DNA of 31,643 nt from a virus. Below are positions 1-7,629 of this stretch, one piece after another; positions within the stretch are counted from its first letter, which is position 1, and each line of letters opens with the position of its first letter. The position numbers were made by a program, and so were the translations under genes. The notes under the pieces were generated by a model. The model was not told where the DNA came from and did not search any database. It was given only the letters and a program-made list of their open reading frames with translations. The DNA is taken from positions 1 through 31,643 of the IMG/VR virus record IMGVR_UViG_3300047478_000160. One strand, written 5' to 3'.

Positions 1-2
1 GC

Positions 3-602
3 CGCCTGGTGCTGGATACCATGTATCGAGGAGCCGGCATCGCCTACAAGATGCAGAACCTCATGATGAGGATGACCTCGTGCTCGGTGATCGAGTTCCA
101 GTCATCCATGTCTAAGTTCAATCCGTTCGCAGCCAAGGCTGGGATCAGGTTTACAAAGCCCAAGCGGTCAGCAAACTACACCAAAGGCATGGAGTTCTTC
201 CGCCGCTGGTTCGAATGCAACCCATCCGACTTTGTGGGTGTGATGAGTGAGATCGCCGCGATGAAGCCGGCCGTGCGTGAGAAGTGTGTGGCTGAGATGC
301 GGAAGTTCTACTACGCATGCTCGGCACTGGAGAAAACAGGAAACGCCCGCTTCAAGGGTGTGGAACGTTCGGAGACGATGGACGTGGGCTATCTGCTGAA
401 GTCGCTCCAACAACTTACATTAGCCAGCCCGCTCTATGGGGTTTATCTGAATCCAGATGCAACGGGCAAGAACGAGAAATCGAAGTTACCCGCAAGGCTG
501 CCGATTTTGGCATTTGATTACCAACCTATCGACGAGCCGCTCGACATATCCAAGCTGCCTGACGAATACAAGATGAGCGTGAATGATGCACCTAACGACT
601 AA
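3..602 (+). CDS. C-terminal part of a GNAT-type acetyltransferase domain, possibly of an ABC-ATPase/acetyltransferase fusion (5' end outside window)
   Basis: The frame is open to the left edge, and the first in-frame start (GTG at 9) falls inside what looks like a conserved domain, so the gene almost certainly begins upstream. The first visible residues read RLVLDTMYRGAGIAYKM, matching the GNAT acetyl-CoA-binding strand and the R-G-x-G loop. About 30 residues on comes SSMSKFNPFAAKAGIRF, like the 'AKYNPFFEKAGM' stretch I recall from COG2401-type proteins, where an ABC ATPase is fused to an acetyltransferase. The C-terminal 110 residues are not recognised. The substrate is unknown. The stop overlaps the next gene by 20 bases, which suggests co-translation. 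The GNAT reading is fairly good; the ATPase fusion is inference because that half is not in the window. Confidence 0.55.
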   Translation, partial: RLVLDTMYRGAGIAYKMQNLMMRMTSCSVIEFQSSMSKFNPFAAKAGIRFTKPKRSANYTKGMEFFRRWFECNPSDFVGVMSEIAAMKPAVREKCVAEMRKFYYACSALEKTGNARFKGVERSETMDVGYLLKSLQQLTLASPLYGVYLNPDATGKNEKSKLPARLPILAFDYQPIDEPLDISKLPDEYKMSVNDAPND

Positions 603-912
603 ACAACTCGAACTTCTAAAAGTCATTGGCGACGCTAACGAAGATGGCTCCCCAACCGACCTCGACCAGTTACTCGAGAGGCTGACTTACAAGCCTTCGA
701 AACAGTCGATTCAGTTCTCAATCCGCGCACTGGTGAATCATGGCTTGATTAAAAAAGGCGATTCCGAGAAGCGTCGGAGCCGCGTGAGAGCCATCATTGA
801 ACTCACCGAGATGGGTCGTTCCGTAACAGGTAAGAAGAAAACGTCTTACTTAGAGCCGGAATCCGAAGAAATCATGGATGAACTCACCGAGATTTTCGAA
901 GATTTAACCTGA
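583..912 (+). CDS. Small winged-helix DNA-binding protein
   Basis: This 109-residue protein begins LTTKQLELLKVIGD, then has the helix pair around DLDQLLERL and SKQSIQFSIRALVNHGLI, then a basic wing-like segment (KKGDSEKRRSRVRAIIELT). That order fits a MarR/LexA-like winged helix, with the recognition helix at about residues 38-54. The C-terminus is acidic. ATG ATG at 583/586 gives two possible starts one codon apart. It overlaps the preceding gene by 20 bases. It is the only obvious stand-alone transcription-factor-like protein in the window, so it is a candidate partner for the palindromic sites ahead of the late genes; that link is inference. It could equally act on early genes outside the window. 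Confidence 0.6.
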   Translation: MMHLTTKQLELLKVIGDANEDGSPTDLDQLLERLTYKPSKQSIQFSIRALVNHGLIKKGDSEKRRSRVRAIIELTEMGRSVTGKKKTSYLEPESEEIMDELTEIFEDLT

Positions 913-967
913 TTGGGAGTTTTGGGAAAGTCTCGGGGATTTTTCTCTCAACGTATATTAAATATAT

Positions 968-1234
968 ATGAAAACTACTAATAACTTAAATACTGTATAT
1001 GCGGAAGCGAGTTCTGGGGATTCGGGAGAAACCTATGCGGAAATCTCAGTCGACGAGTTGGCAATCGACCTCGGCAAAAAGCTAGGCAAGCGAGTTGAGA
1101 TTCAAGACGGCTTGGTAAAGGTATGGGAAAACGATTGCATTCCCGATGAGACAAATTGGAAATCATTGAGCGATGAAGAACTATTGCGATTAGTCGGATT
1201 AGTGAATGTGGAGGAGTTAGAAACAAATGAGTAG
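968..1234 (+). CDS. Small acidic hypothetical protein
   Basis: An 88-residue protein I do not recognise. It is acidic, especially toward the C-terminus (SDEELLRLVGLVNVEELETNE), and probably helical from about residue 28. There is no Shine-Dalgarno sequence before the ATG: the preceding bases are a run of A and T (about 954-967) that itself looks like a -10 element (TATATT at 954-959). Either the transcript is leaderless or nearly so, or translation depends on the unstructured AT-rich leader. It is the last gene before the terminator at 1284-1312 and therefore probably the end of the upstream transcription unit. Confidence 0.6.
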   Translation: MKTTNNLNTVYAEASSGDSGETYAEISVDELAIDLGKKLGKRVEIQDGLVKVWENDCIPDETNWKSLSDEELLRLVGLVNVEELETNE

Positions 1235-1283
1235 ACTTTTAGGCGTATTTCTGTTAGATTCCGACGCTACAGTCTTCTCCTAT

Positions 1284-1312
1284 GGGCGTCTTCTCCAGCG
1301 CCCTTTTTTTTT
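1284..1312 (+). terminator. Rho-independent terminator before the packaging genes
   Basis: GGGCGT (1284-1289) pairs with GCGCCC (1298-1303), with one T-G wobble. The loop is 8 bases and the stem is followed by nine T residues. It separates the upstream unit from the terminase genes. Confidence 0.8.
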
Positions 1313-1333
1313 GACAAGCAAGGTTGAACAAAA

Positions 1334-1963
1334 TTGACTGATAAGAAAAAACCAGTCGCAACGAAAGCGAAATCGAAGCGAATGACCCCACGTCAATGGG
1401 CTGAAGCTGAAGCGCTATGGGAAAGTGGCGAGATCACTCTGCCTCAGCTCATGAAGCGGTTTGGTAAAACCTCGAAAACATTCACCGATCACTTTGAAAA
1501 GCGTGGCATCAAGAAAGGTGCTGGCGCCAAAGAGCACGCCGAGAAAGTCAAAGAGGAAGTTACCAAGGCATCAGTCGAGGACGCAACCATCATCGCCGCT
1601 CGAATCAAAGAGACCAAGGAAGAGCACTACAAGATGGCGAGTGGTCTGGCCAAGCTCACCTGGACGGAGATTCTCAAAGCCAAACAAGACGGTGTACCAG
1701 TCGGTGTCGCACTGACCAACCTCAAAGCCTTAGATACCGCCATGACGGTGCTCAAGAAGGCTCGAGAAGAGCGTTACGCTGTTCTCGGTCTGGATCGTAC
1801 CGATTCAGTGGATGAAAACGAAGTTCCAGAGTTAGTCATTAGTGAGCTAACTGCGGAGCAGATTGAGTCACTTCAGGCTCGCAGTTTCAACGAGATCGAC
1901 GAGCTGGACGACATGCAAGTCGTTGACGCAACCGTTGAAGACGATGTGGTGGTGGAGGGCTAG
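1334..1963 (+). CDS. terS: Terminase small subunit (putative)
   Basis: This 209-residue protein sits directly before the large terminase subunit and shares one base with it, the classic small-subunit position. The N-terminus is lysine-rich, followed by a helix-turn-helix-like segment (MTPRQWAEAEALWESGEITLPQLMKRFGKTSKTF, about residues 17-50) that would bind the packaging site. A helical middle (about 65-150) suits oligomerisation, and an acidic tail follows. The start is TTG at 1334: a stop lies just upstream in frame (TGA at 1325), AAGG lies ten bases before it, and the first ATG (1382, residue 17) would cut into the basic N-terminus. The role is inferred from position and architecture, because small subunits are poorly conserved. 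Confidence 0.75.
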   Translation: MTDKKKPVATKAKSKRMTPRQWAEAEALWESGEITLPQLMKRFGKTSKTFTDHFEKRGIKKGAGAKEHAEKVKEEVTKASVEDATIIAARIKETKEEHYKMASGLAKLTWTEILKAKQDGVPVGVALTNLKALDTAMTVLKKAREERYAVLGLDRTDSVDENEVPELVISELTAEQIESLQARSFNEIDELDDMQVVDATVEDDVVVEG

Positions 1964-3207
1964 TGGCGCTTAAAGCCCACATCAGTCTCCACGCCAAGCA
2001 GATGGAGGTCTACCGATCATCAGCCCGTTATCGGGTGGTGGTTGCCGGCCGACGCTGGGGTAAAACCGCCTTATCTCGCGTTTTAATGATTAAGAACGCC
2101 CAGAAAGCCAAGCAGAAGATTTGGTATATCGCGCCGACATACCGCATGGCGAAACAGATTATGTGGGTCGACTTGATGGATGCAATCCCGAGAAAGTGGA
2201 TTCGCAAGATCAACGAGACGAGCATGGTGATTACGCTCATCAACGGCTCTCGCATCGAGCTGAAGGGCGCCGACAAGCCAGACTCACTTCGCGGTGTCGG
2301 TATCCACTTTCTTGTTCTGGACGAGTTTCAGGACATGACCGAAGAAACCTGGACGCTAGTTTTGCGCCCAACCCTGGCAGACACCCAAGGTAGCGCCTTA
2401 TTCATTGGCACACCAAAGGCATACAACTACCTATACGAGCTGTACAAGAAGGGTCAGATCGCCCGCAAGATGGGTCGCAACGAGTGGGAGTCATGGCAGT
2501 TCCCGACGATCACGTCACCATTCATTCCCGCCAGCGAGATCGAAGCCGCCAAGCAAGACATGGACGAAAAGTCGTTCCGTCAGGAGTTCGAAGCCAGCTT
2601 TGAAACCATGTCTGGACGGGTCTACTACCCATTTGACCGTACACAGCACGTTGGCAAGCTCGCTTTCAATCCCAAGTTACCTATCTGGGTCGGTATGGAC
2701 TTCAACATCGACCCAATGTCGACAGTGGTCTACCAGCCTCAAGAAAATGGCGAGCTGTGGGCAATCGACGAGATCGTGCTGTTCGGCTCCAATACCGAAG
2801 AAGTGTGTGAAGAGCTGGAGAAGCGGTTTTGGCGCAATCAGAAACAAATCGTCATGTACCCCGACCCCGCAGGCGGTCAAAGACAGCACGCTCGAGGCGA
2901 GACCGATATGGACATTCTTCGTGAGAAGGGGTTCGAACGCATCAAATACCGTCGAAAACACCCGCTGGTCGCTGATCGCGTGAACGCTGTCAACCGCATG
3001 CTTAAAGACGCAAATGGCAAGGTCAGGCTACGTATTGACGAGAAATGTAAGCATTTTATCAATGCTTTAGAACAAACTATTTACAAAAAAGGTACAAGAG
3101 AAGTAGATAAGACCGCAGGCGTCGAACACTCAGCAGACGCGGGCGGATATTGCATCGAATTGGAATTCCCAGTTCGTAAAATTGAAATTGGTGGCTTGTC
3201 AAGATAA
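1963..3207 (+). CDS. terL: Terminase large subunit (DNA-packaging ATPase and nuclease)
   Basis: This motor protein cuts concatemeric DNA and pumps it into the prohead through the portal. At 414 residues it is close to the usual size. The Walker A motif is GRRWGKT (residues 29-35), with a glutamine at 13 in the expected Q-motif area. Walker B is FLVLDE (116-121), with E121 as the likely catalytic glutamate. The C-terminal RNase H-like nuclease shows three acidic residues in the right order: D246 in WVGMDFN, D301 in YPDPAG and D392 in HSADAGGY. The GTG start overlaps the TAG of the small subunit, with GGAGG just upstream, indicating coupled translation. Nothing appears truncated. Confidence 0.95.
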   Translation: MALKAHISLHAKQMEVYRSSARYRVVVAGRRWGKTALSRVLMIKNAQKAKQKIWYIAPTYRMAKQIMWVDLMDAIPRKWIRKINETSMVITLINGSRIELKGADKPDSLRGVGIHFLVLDEFQDMTEETWTLVLRPTLADTQGSALFIGTPKAYNYLYELYKKGQIARKMGRNEWESWQFPTITSPFIPASEIEAAKQDMDEKSFRQEFEASFETMSGRVYYPFDRTQHVGKLAFNPKLPIWVGMDFNIDPMSTVVYQPQENGELWAIDEIVLFGSNTEEVCEELEKRFWRNQKQIVMYPDPAGGQRQHARGETDMDILREKGFERIKYRRKHPLVADRVNAVNRMLKDANGKVRLRIDEKCKHFINALEQTIYKKGTREVDKTAGVEHSADAGGYCIELEFPVRKIEIGGLSR

Positions 3208-3211
3208 TCGC

Positions 3212-3238
3212 TTGACTAAGTCACTACTGACGTATAAG
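3212..3238 (+). promoter_or_regulatory. Palindromic promoter-operator ahead of the portal gene (site a)
   Basis: TTGACT (3212-3217) is a -35-like hexamer. TATAAG (3233-3238, 15-base spacer) or TAAGAT (3235-3240, 17-base spacer) is a -10-like hexamer. The spacer holds TAAGTCA-CTAC-TGAC (3217-3231), one of nine related intergenic copies. The portal ribosome binding site AGGAG follows at 3241. Confidence 0.65.
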
Positions 3239-3249
3239 ATAGGAGCCCT

Positions 3250-4866
3250 ATGTCGAACTTCCAAATTAAACCAGGCGAATCATTCTCCGTTGACCCGGCA
3301 AGTCCGATGGCCGGCTCTTCTGTCATGCCTACGACAGACGATCAAAAGCGCCTTCGCGCACTGATTGACCGTCGCCATCCCGAATATGCTGAAAACGTTG
3401 AGCATTGGGACTTCTTGGAAGATACCTACGAAGGTGGGCGCGAGTGGTTCGATGAGAACACATTCCGCTACATCAAAGAGGGCGATCAGGAATATGCGGA
3501 TCGACTCGCACGAGCTTATCGTTTCAACCATTCACGCGAAGTCGTGGATCTGTTGAACAAATACTTATTCAAGCAAAATATTCAACGCAACACCGATGAC
3601 GCTCCAGATGCCGTCAAGCGGTTTTGGGACAAATCGACTCGCAACGGCCTTGGCATCAAGGATTTCGTTCGTCAGGTGTCCAAGAAAGCATCCATCTACG
3701 GTCGTATCGGCATCGTGGTCGACACAAGCTCTCGAGGTGGCCCAGTCATCTCAAAGGCTGATGAGCGCAATGCTGGCTTCAGAACCTACGCCTACATCGT
3801 TACGCCAGAGCAATTGCTCGACTACGCCTTCGACGACGAGGGTGAGCTGATCTGGGTATTGGTGGAAGAGTGCGTTCGTGATGACGCAGATCCATTGACC
3901 TCGAGCGGCGAAGAGCAAGAGCGCTTCCGTCTGTGGACAAAAGACGGTTGGCAGCTCTACCAGGAGTTCAAAGAAGGCCGTCGCAAGGTGGTTAAGCTGA
4001 TCGACTCAGGAATTCACGACCTCGGTGTAGTGCCAGTCATCCTTGCCGACAACATCATTACGGACGAAGATTACTGTGCTCCTTCACTCATTGGTGACAT
4101 AGCGTACCTCGACCGAGCAGTAGCAAACTACCTCTCCAACCTGGATGCAATCATTCAGGATCAGACGTTCTCACAGTTGGCTATGCCAGCTCAGAACATT
4201 CTGCCAGGCGAGGACAATTACACGAAGTTAACGGAGATGGGCACTAAGCGCATCTTCTTGTACGACGGCGAGTCAAACACTCAGCCGTTTTACTTATCAC
4301 CCGACGTTAAACAGGTAGAGATCATCTTGGCGGTCGTTAACAAGATCATCGGTGAAATCTACCACACTGTCGGATTAGCTGGCGAGCGTACTAAGCAGGA
4401 CAACGCTGTCGGCATCGATAACTCAAGCGGTGTAGCTAAGGCTTACGACTTTGAGCGAGTGAATGCTCTGTTGGCGGCTAAAGCAGACAGCCTTGAAGTT
4501 ATCGAAAACAAACTTGTTCGTCTTGTAGCCTTGTGGAACAGCGAAGAGTCAAAAGTAGAAACAAACCTTGTTTCCTACCCAGACGACTTCGATACACGCG
4601 GCTTGTACGACGAATTTGACATCGCGGCCCGCCTCATGCTGATTGATGCACCAGAGACAGTGCGTCAGGAACAGATGAAGTCGGTACTCGATAAACTCTT
4701 CCCTCAGATTGGTTCAGCTAAACGAGCCGAGATGGAGAAAGAGCTGAAAGACTGGCCAGGTACGCCTGAGCAGTCAGTAACGGGCGATCCATTAGCAAAG
4801 AAACCCGCAACTGGCAGCGCTGAGAGCAAGCAAGGTCAAAACAACAAAGACGCCACAACAGCTTAA
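3250..4866 (+). CDS. Portal protein
   Basis: The portal forms the dodecameric ring at one capsid vertex through which DNA passes and onto which the terminase and neck dock. This 538-residue protein follows terL and precedes a scaffold gene, as expected. Its middle contains long helical and beta segments typical of siphovirus portals, for example the helix-rich start RRHPEYAENVEHWDFLEDTYEGG and the stretch KLTEMGTKRIFLYDGESNTQPFYLSPDVKQVEIILAVVNKI split across residues 325-365. The tail is low-complexity and polar. AGGAG lies five bases before the ATG. I assign it from position, size and overall resemblance to the DUF4055-like portal group rather than one signature motif. Confidence 0.85.
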   Translation: MSNFQIKPGESFSVDPASPMAGSSVMPTTDDQKRLRALIDRRHPEYAENVEHWDFLEDTYEGGREWFDENTFRYIKEGDQEYADRLARAYRFNHSREVVDLLNKYLFKQNIQRNTDDAPDAVKRFWDKSTRNGLGIKDFVRQVSKKASIYGRIGIVVDTSSRGGPVISKADERNAGFRTYAYIVTPEQLLDYAFDDEGELIWVLVEECVRDDADPLTSSGEEQERFRLWTKDGWQLYQEFKEGRRKVVKLIDSGIHDLGVVPVILADNIITDEDYCAPSLIGDIAYLDRAVANYLSNLDAIIQDQTFSQLAMPAQNILPGEDNYTKLTEMGTKRIFLYDGESNTQPFYLSPDVKQVEIILAVVNKIIGEIYHTVGLAGERTKQDNAVGIDNSSGVAKAYDFERVNALLAAKADSLEVIENKLVRLVALWNSEESKVETNLVSYPDDFDTRGLYDEFDIAARLMLIDAPETVRQEQMKSVLDKLFPQIGSAKRAEMEKELKDWPGTPEQSVTGDPLAKKPATGSAESKQGQNNKDATTA

Positions 4867-4896
4867 GGCAGATTTGTTGTTGTAACAAAGTAGTAA

Positions 4897-4929
4897 CCGA
4901 TTGGCAAAGAGAATTGCCGACGGCTTTTT
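4897..4929 (+). terminator. Terminator after the portal gene
   Basis: An imperfect stem, CCG-A-TTGGCAA pairing with TTGCCGACGG (4914-4923), has one bulged A and one wobble pair. The loop is AGAGAA, and CTTTTT follows. It probably reduces transcription from portal into scaffold, or marks the end of a unit. Confidence 0.65.
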
Positions 4930-4967
4930 AAACTTAAGGCCAAGAGACTGGCTCGAAAGGAAACAAT

Positions 4968-5864
4968 ATGTTAATCAAACGACAATTCGCAATGCGCGGC
5001 TATCATGAACAACAAAACGGTGATGGTGGTGACGGCGGTGGTTCAGGCAGTGGAGATGACGAGGCTGCAAAAGCGGCAGCGGCAAAAGCAGTAGCAGACG
5101 CAGAGGCGGCAGCCAAGAAAGCGGCAGATGACGCTGAAGCGGCCAAGAAAGCGGCAGGCGACGGTGGTGGCGGTGCGCCCAAAAAGATGACGGACGAAGA
5201 AGCACGTCTTCTAAAAGAGAACATGAAGAAGAAGGAAGCATTGGACAAAGCCAGTGCAGAGTTGATTAAAGCGAAGGAAGCACTCAAGGCATTCGAGGGT
5301 GTAGACGCTGAAGAAGTCAGACGCCTTCTTTCAGAGAAGAAAACAGCCGAAGAGAAACAGCTCGAAGCCAAAGGTGAGTGGGATCGCTTAAAGACCCGCA
5401 TGGCCGAAGAACACGGCAAAGAAGTCAAGTCGCTTCAAGAGCAGTTAGAAGCTCTTCAGGGTCAACTGGGTCAAACCAAAGGCCAGATGAATGAGCTGAC
5501 GATCGGAAGCCAATTCTCTCAATCCAAGTTCATTTCAGAAGAGCTGACTTTGACGCCGGCCAAGGCTCGCGTCATCTATGGCGATCACTTCGACTACGAA
5601 GACGGCAAAGTTGTGGGCTACGACAAGCCTCGCGGCAGTGCCAACCGTACCGCAATGATTGACCAGTACGGAAATAACATTGCATTCGAGGATGCACTTC
5701 GCAAGATTGTTGACGCTGACCCTGAGAAGGATCATCTGCTCAAGAGCAAGGTAAAGCCTGGCGCTGGATCAGCATCTACAAAGCCAACTGGTACATCAAA
5801 ACCAGAAGGCCCTGCTGATGGATTGTCCAAGATTGCAGGTGGATTAAAGGGTTTGAAGTTCTAA
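4968..5864 (+). CDS. Capsid scaffolding protein
   Basis: Scaffolds guide assembly of the procapsid and then leave. This 298-residue protein lies between portal and major capsid protein and has the usual composition. A Gly/Asp-rich N-terminus (residues 18-33) leads into an Ala/Lys/Asp repeat (about 34-65), a second Gly run, and a long charged coiled coil (about 75-180; LLKENMKKKEALDKASAELI and onward). A more ordered segment ends around DHFDYEDGKVVGYDK, and the tail is basic and hydrophobic (GLSKIAGGLKGLKF), plausible for contacting the shell. AAGGAAA precedes the ATG. The low-complexity DNA at 5060-5180 also yields open frames on the other strand, which I take as artefacts. No protease is visible nearby. 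Confidence 0.82.
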   Translation: MLIKRQFAMRGYHEQQNGDGGDGGGSGSGDDEAAKAAAAKAVADAEAAAKKAADDAEAAKKAAGDGGGGAPKKMTDEEARLLKENMKKKEALDKASAELIKAKEALKAFEGVDAEEVRRLLSEKKTAEEKQLEAKGEWDRLKTRMAEEHGKEVKSLQEQLEALQGQLGQTKGQMNELTIGSQFSQSKFISEELTLTPAKARVIYGDHFDYEDGKVVGYDKPRGSANRTAMIDQYGNNIAFEDALRKIVDADPEKDHLLKSKVKPGAGSASTKPTGTSKPEGPADGLSKIAGGLKGLKF

Positions 5865-5883
5865 CACGGTTTTATTGTTAAAA

Positions 5884-5922
5884 TAAGTCACTGATGACTT
5901 GCGTTTTATGCCATTATATGAT
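5884..5922 (+). promoter_or_regulatory. Palindromic site ahead of the major capsid gene (site b)
   Basis: AAGTCA-CTGA-TGACTT (5885-5900) is a perfect inverted repeat with 6-base arms. Unlike sites a, c and g, it has no good -10 one base after the right arm. A plausible promoter uses the right arm as -35 (ATGACT, 5894-5899) with TATGAT at 5917-5922 (17-base spacer). A second half-site, TGACTTAGA, lies at 5943-5951. Confidence 0.55.
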
Positions 5923-6003
5923 AAAGTGCGGGCTTAAATCGGTGACTTAGAGCGACGTAAGAGCCGAACTGCGTTGTTTTCAATCATTCGAAAGGATTAA
6001 AAA

Positions 6004-6915
6004 ATGGCTCTTCTTAAGACCGAAGCCGAGAAGCTAAGTAACAACCAATTAGTTTCAGGCGTAATTGACCAAATCATCGAGCGTGATGACTTGTTTTCCG
6101 TTTTGCCTTTCGTAGGCGTTAACGGCAAGGCTTACGTTTACAACCGCGAAAACGCTTTAGGCGGTGCGGCTTTCCTCGACCCTAACGATTCAGTTAGCGA
6201 GAGCGCGGCTACATTCACTGAAGTTGTTGCCAAGCTCCGTATTTTAGCTGGTGACGTTGACGTGGATAAATTCCTCCAAACAACAATGGGCGACACAAAT
6301 GACCAGATGGCCATTCAAATCGCTAAGAAAGCCAAAGCTGTTGCTCGTGCTTTCCATCAAACATTGGCTACTGGCGACACAGGCACAAACGCTAAAGCGT
6401 TCGATGGCTTGCCAACTTTAGCCGCCGCCGCTCCTAGCACACAGAACTTGTCTGCTGGCGCAAACGGTAATGCATTGACATTGTCCATGCTCGACGAGTT
6501 ATGCGACGCTGTTCCTAACGGTGCTGACGTAATCGTTATGCGTCGTGGCACAATCCGCGCTTTCCGTGGCTTGCTCCGCGCTACATACGGTACAGACGCC
6601 GTAATGCAACAGTTAGAGAACTTCGGTCGTCCAATGCTCACACATAATGGCATTCCTGTCATCATGAACGAGTTCTTGGCCGCTGACGAAGATCAAGGCA
6701 CAGCACTCGATACAACTTCTGTTTACGCTTTACGCTTGAACGAGTTGGATGGCTTGCATGGCTTGTACGGTGGCGACAATGCCGGTATCGTTGTTGAAAA
6801 CATCGGTACAGTGCAGAACAAGGATGCAACACGTATCCGTTTGAAGTGGTATACAGGTTTGGCACTCAAATCTAGCCGCTCAATCGCACGCTTAAAGGGT
6901 GTTACAAACGTATAA
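6004..6915 (+). CDS. Major capsid protein (HK97 fold)
   Basis: This protein forms the icosahedral shell. At 303 residues it is compact but within the HK97-fold range. It follows the scaffold and a 139-base leader with a strong ribosome binding site (AAGGA). Sequence features fit the family: an N-terminal helix (LSNNQLVSGVIDQIIERDDLF), a strand reading GKAYVYNREN as in the E-loop region, a long spine-like helix around DQMAIQIAKKAKAVARAFHQTL, and a basic segment near the C-terminus (RIRLKWYTGLALKSSRSIARLKGV). Codon choice is strongly biased (Thr mostly ACA, Ala often GCT, Arg CGT), more so than in its neighbours, as expected for the most abundant virion protein. A promoter and terminator follow immediately. 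Confidence 0.9.
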   Translation: MALLKTEAEKLSNNQLVSGVIDQIIERDDLFSVLPFVGVNGKAYVYNRENALGGAAFLDPNDSVSESAATFTEVVAKLRILAGDVDVDKFLQTTMGDTNDQMAIQIAKKAKAVARAFHQTLATGDTGTNAKAFDGLPTLAAAAPSTQNLSAGANGNALTLSMLDELCDAVPNGADVIVMRRGTIRAFRGLLRATYGTDAVMQQLENFGRPMLTHNGIPVIMNEFLAADEDQGTALDTTSVYALRLNELDGLHGLYGGDNAGIVVENIGTVQNKDATRIRLKWYTGLALKSSRSIARLKGVTNV

Positions 6916-6916
6916 G

Positions 6917-6945
6917 TTGCATTTAAGTCAGGACTGACTTAGAAT
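6917..6945 (+). promoter_or_regulatory. Palindromic promoter-operator after the major capsid gene (site c)
   Basis: TTGCAT (6917-6922), a 17-base spacer and TAGAAT (6940-6945) make a good sigma70-type promoter. The spacer holds the perfect repeat AAGTCA-GGAC-TGACTT (6925-6940), which shares its last T with the -10. The -10 touches the first base of the following terminator stem. Confidence 0.72.
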
Positions 6946-6973
6946 GGGCGGGTTCACAAGACCCGCCCTTTTT
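6946..6973 (+). terminator. Strong terminator after the major capsid gene
   Basis: GGGCGGGT (6946-6953) pairs perfectly with ACCCGCCC (6961-6968) around the loop TCACAAG, followed by five T residues. Transcripts from the promoter at 6917-6945 would start at about 6952, inside the left arm, so they would not form this hairpin. Confidence 0.9.
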
Positions 6974-6992
6974 CTATTGAAGGAAAGCATTT

Positions 6993-7175
6993 ATGAAGAT
7001 CAAGATCGTACAAGAAGGCTATGAGAGCTTTACAGGCAATCTTGGGGATATTCAGTTTGCAGGCGGATTTTCCGTAACGAACGTAGATGCTGACACTGCC
7101 GCTGGTATTGCCGCGATCTATGAAGTGGAGTTGGTTGGTGCTGATGCGCCAGTCATTGAATCAACAGGAGAATAG
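6993..7175 (+). CDS. Small head-region protein, first of two tandem paralogues
   Basis: A 60-residue protein starting MKIKIVQEGYESFTGNLGDIQFAGGFS. The same N-terminal pattern opens the next gene (MKLRLTQSGFEKYTGQMGVVMFKDGLS), so the two are tandem paralogues. The recurring shape is a beta strand, Gx(F/Y), TG, a second strand, a turn, then an acidic or Ala-Ile segment (VDADTAAGIAAIYEV). I recall proteins of this type just after major capsid genes in several phages, without a firm function. A decoration or head-accessory role is possible but inferred only from position. AAGGAAAG precedes the ATG, and only two bases separate the stop from the next start. Confidence 0.7.
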   Translation: MKIKIVQEGYESFTGNLGDIQFAGGFSVTNVDADTAAGIAAIYEVELVGADAPVIESTGE

Positions 7176-7177
7176 AA

Positions 7178-7627
7178 ATGAAGCTACGACTTACACAATC
7201 AGGTTTTGAAAAGTACACAGGCCAAATGGGTGTGGTGATGTTCAAGGATGGGCTCAGTGAAACTGAAGTTCTACCCATTGACGGTATCCGCATCGCCGCC
7301 GCTATCGGTGCGACCTGGGAAGACGGCTCTGCCGCCAACGTAGGCCAAATGTACTTGAACAACATGGACGCGCCGGCCTTTGTAGGCACGGGCGGTGAAG
7401 GCATCAATGCGATGTCGATGCCAATCGAGGGGGCAGAACAACAAGGAGGCGACAAGCCCTCCGCAGGAAACACACGATACACACGCAAGCAACTCGAGGC
7501 GGTCGCTGATAAGTCAGGGATCGTGGGATTACGAGAGATTGCGGAGACATTGAAGGTAAAGGGCACTTCGATTGTCGGTTTGATTGAAACGATTTTAAAG
7601 GCCCAAGATAACCAGAAAGCGGAATAG
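7178..7627 (+). CDS. Head-region protein, second tandem paralogue with C-terminal helical domain
   Basis: This 149-residue protein has the N-terminal module of its upstream neighbour (residues 1-45), a linker with many Gly and Met residues (about 50-95), and a C-terminal helical domain (YTRKQLEAVADKSGIVGLREIAETL followed by KGTSIVGLIETILKAQ). That last part resembles the SAP/Rho-N-like or HeH folds phages often attach to structural proteins. The linker and extra domain distinguish it from the 60-residue version. AGGAG precedes the ATG. The function is unknown; position after the major capsid protein suggests a head accessory or attachment protein. Confidence 0.68.
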   Translation: MKLRLTQSGFEKYTGQMGVVMFKDGLSETEVLPIDGIRIAAAIGATWEDGSAANVGQMYLNNMDAPAFVGTGGEGINAMSMPIEGAEQQGGDKPSAGNTRYTRKQLEAVADKSGIVGLREIAETLKVKGTSIVGLIETILKAQDNQKAE

Positions 7628-7629
7628 TT

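Noticed and set aside
1227-1337. 36-codon open frame overlapping the end of the small acidic gene
   Set aside because: It runs through the terminator hairpin and its T-run and has no family resemblance.
5003-5428. 141-codon open frame on the minus strand in the scaffold gene
   Set aside because: It mirrors the Ala/Lys-rich coding sequence, giving a Ser/Ala-rich product; low-complexity GC-rich codons commonly leave the opposite strand open.
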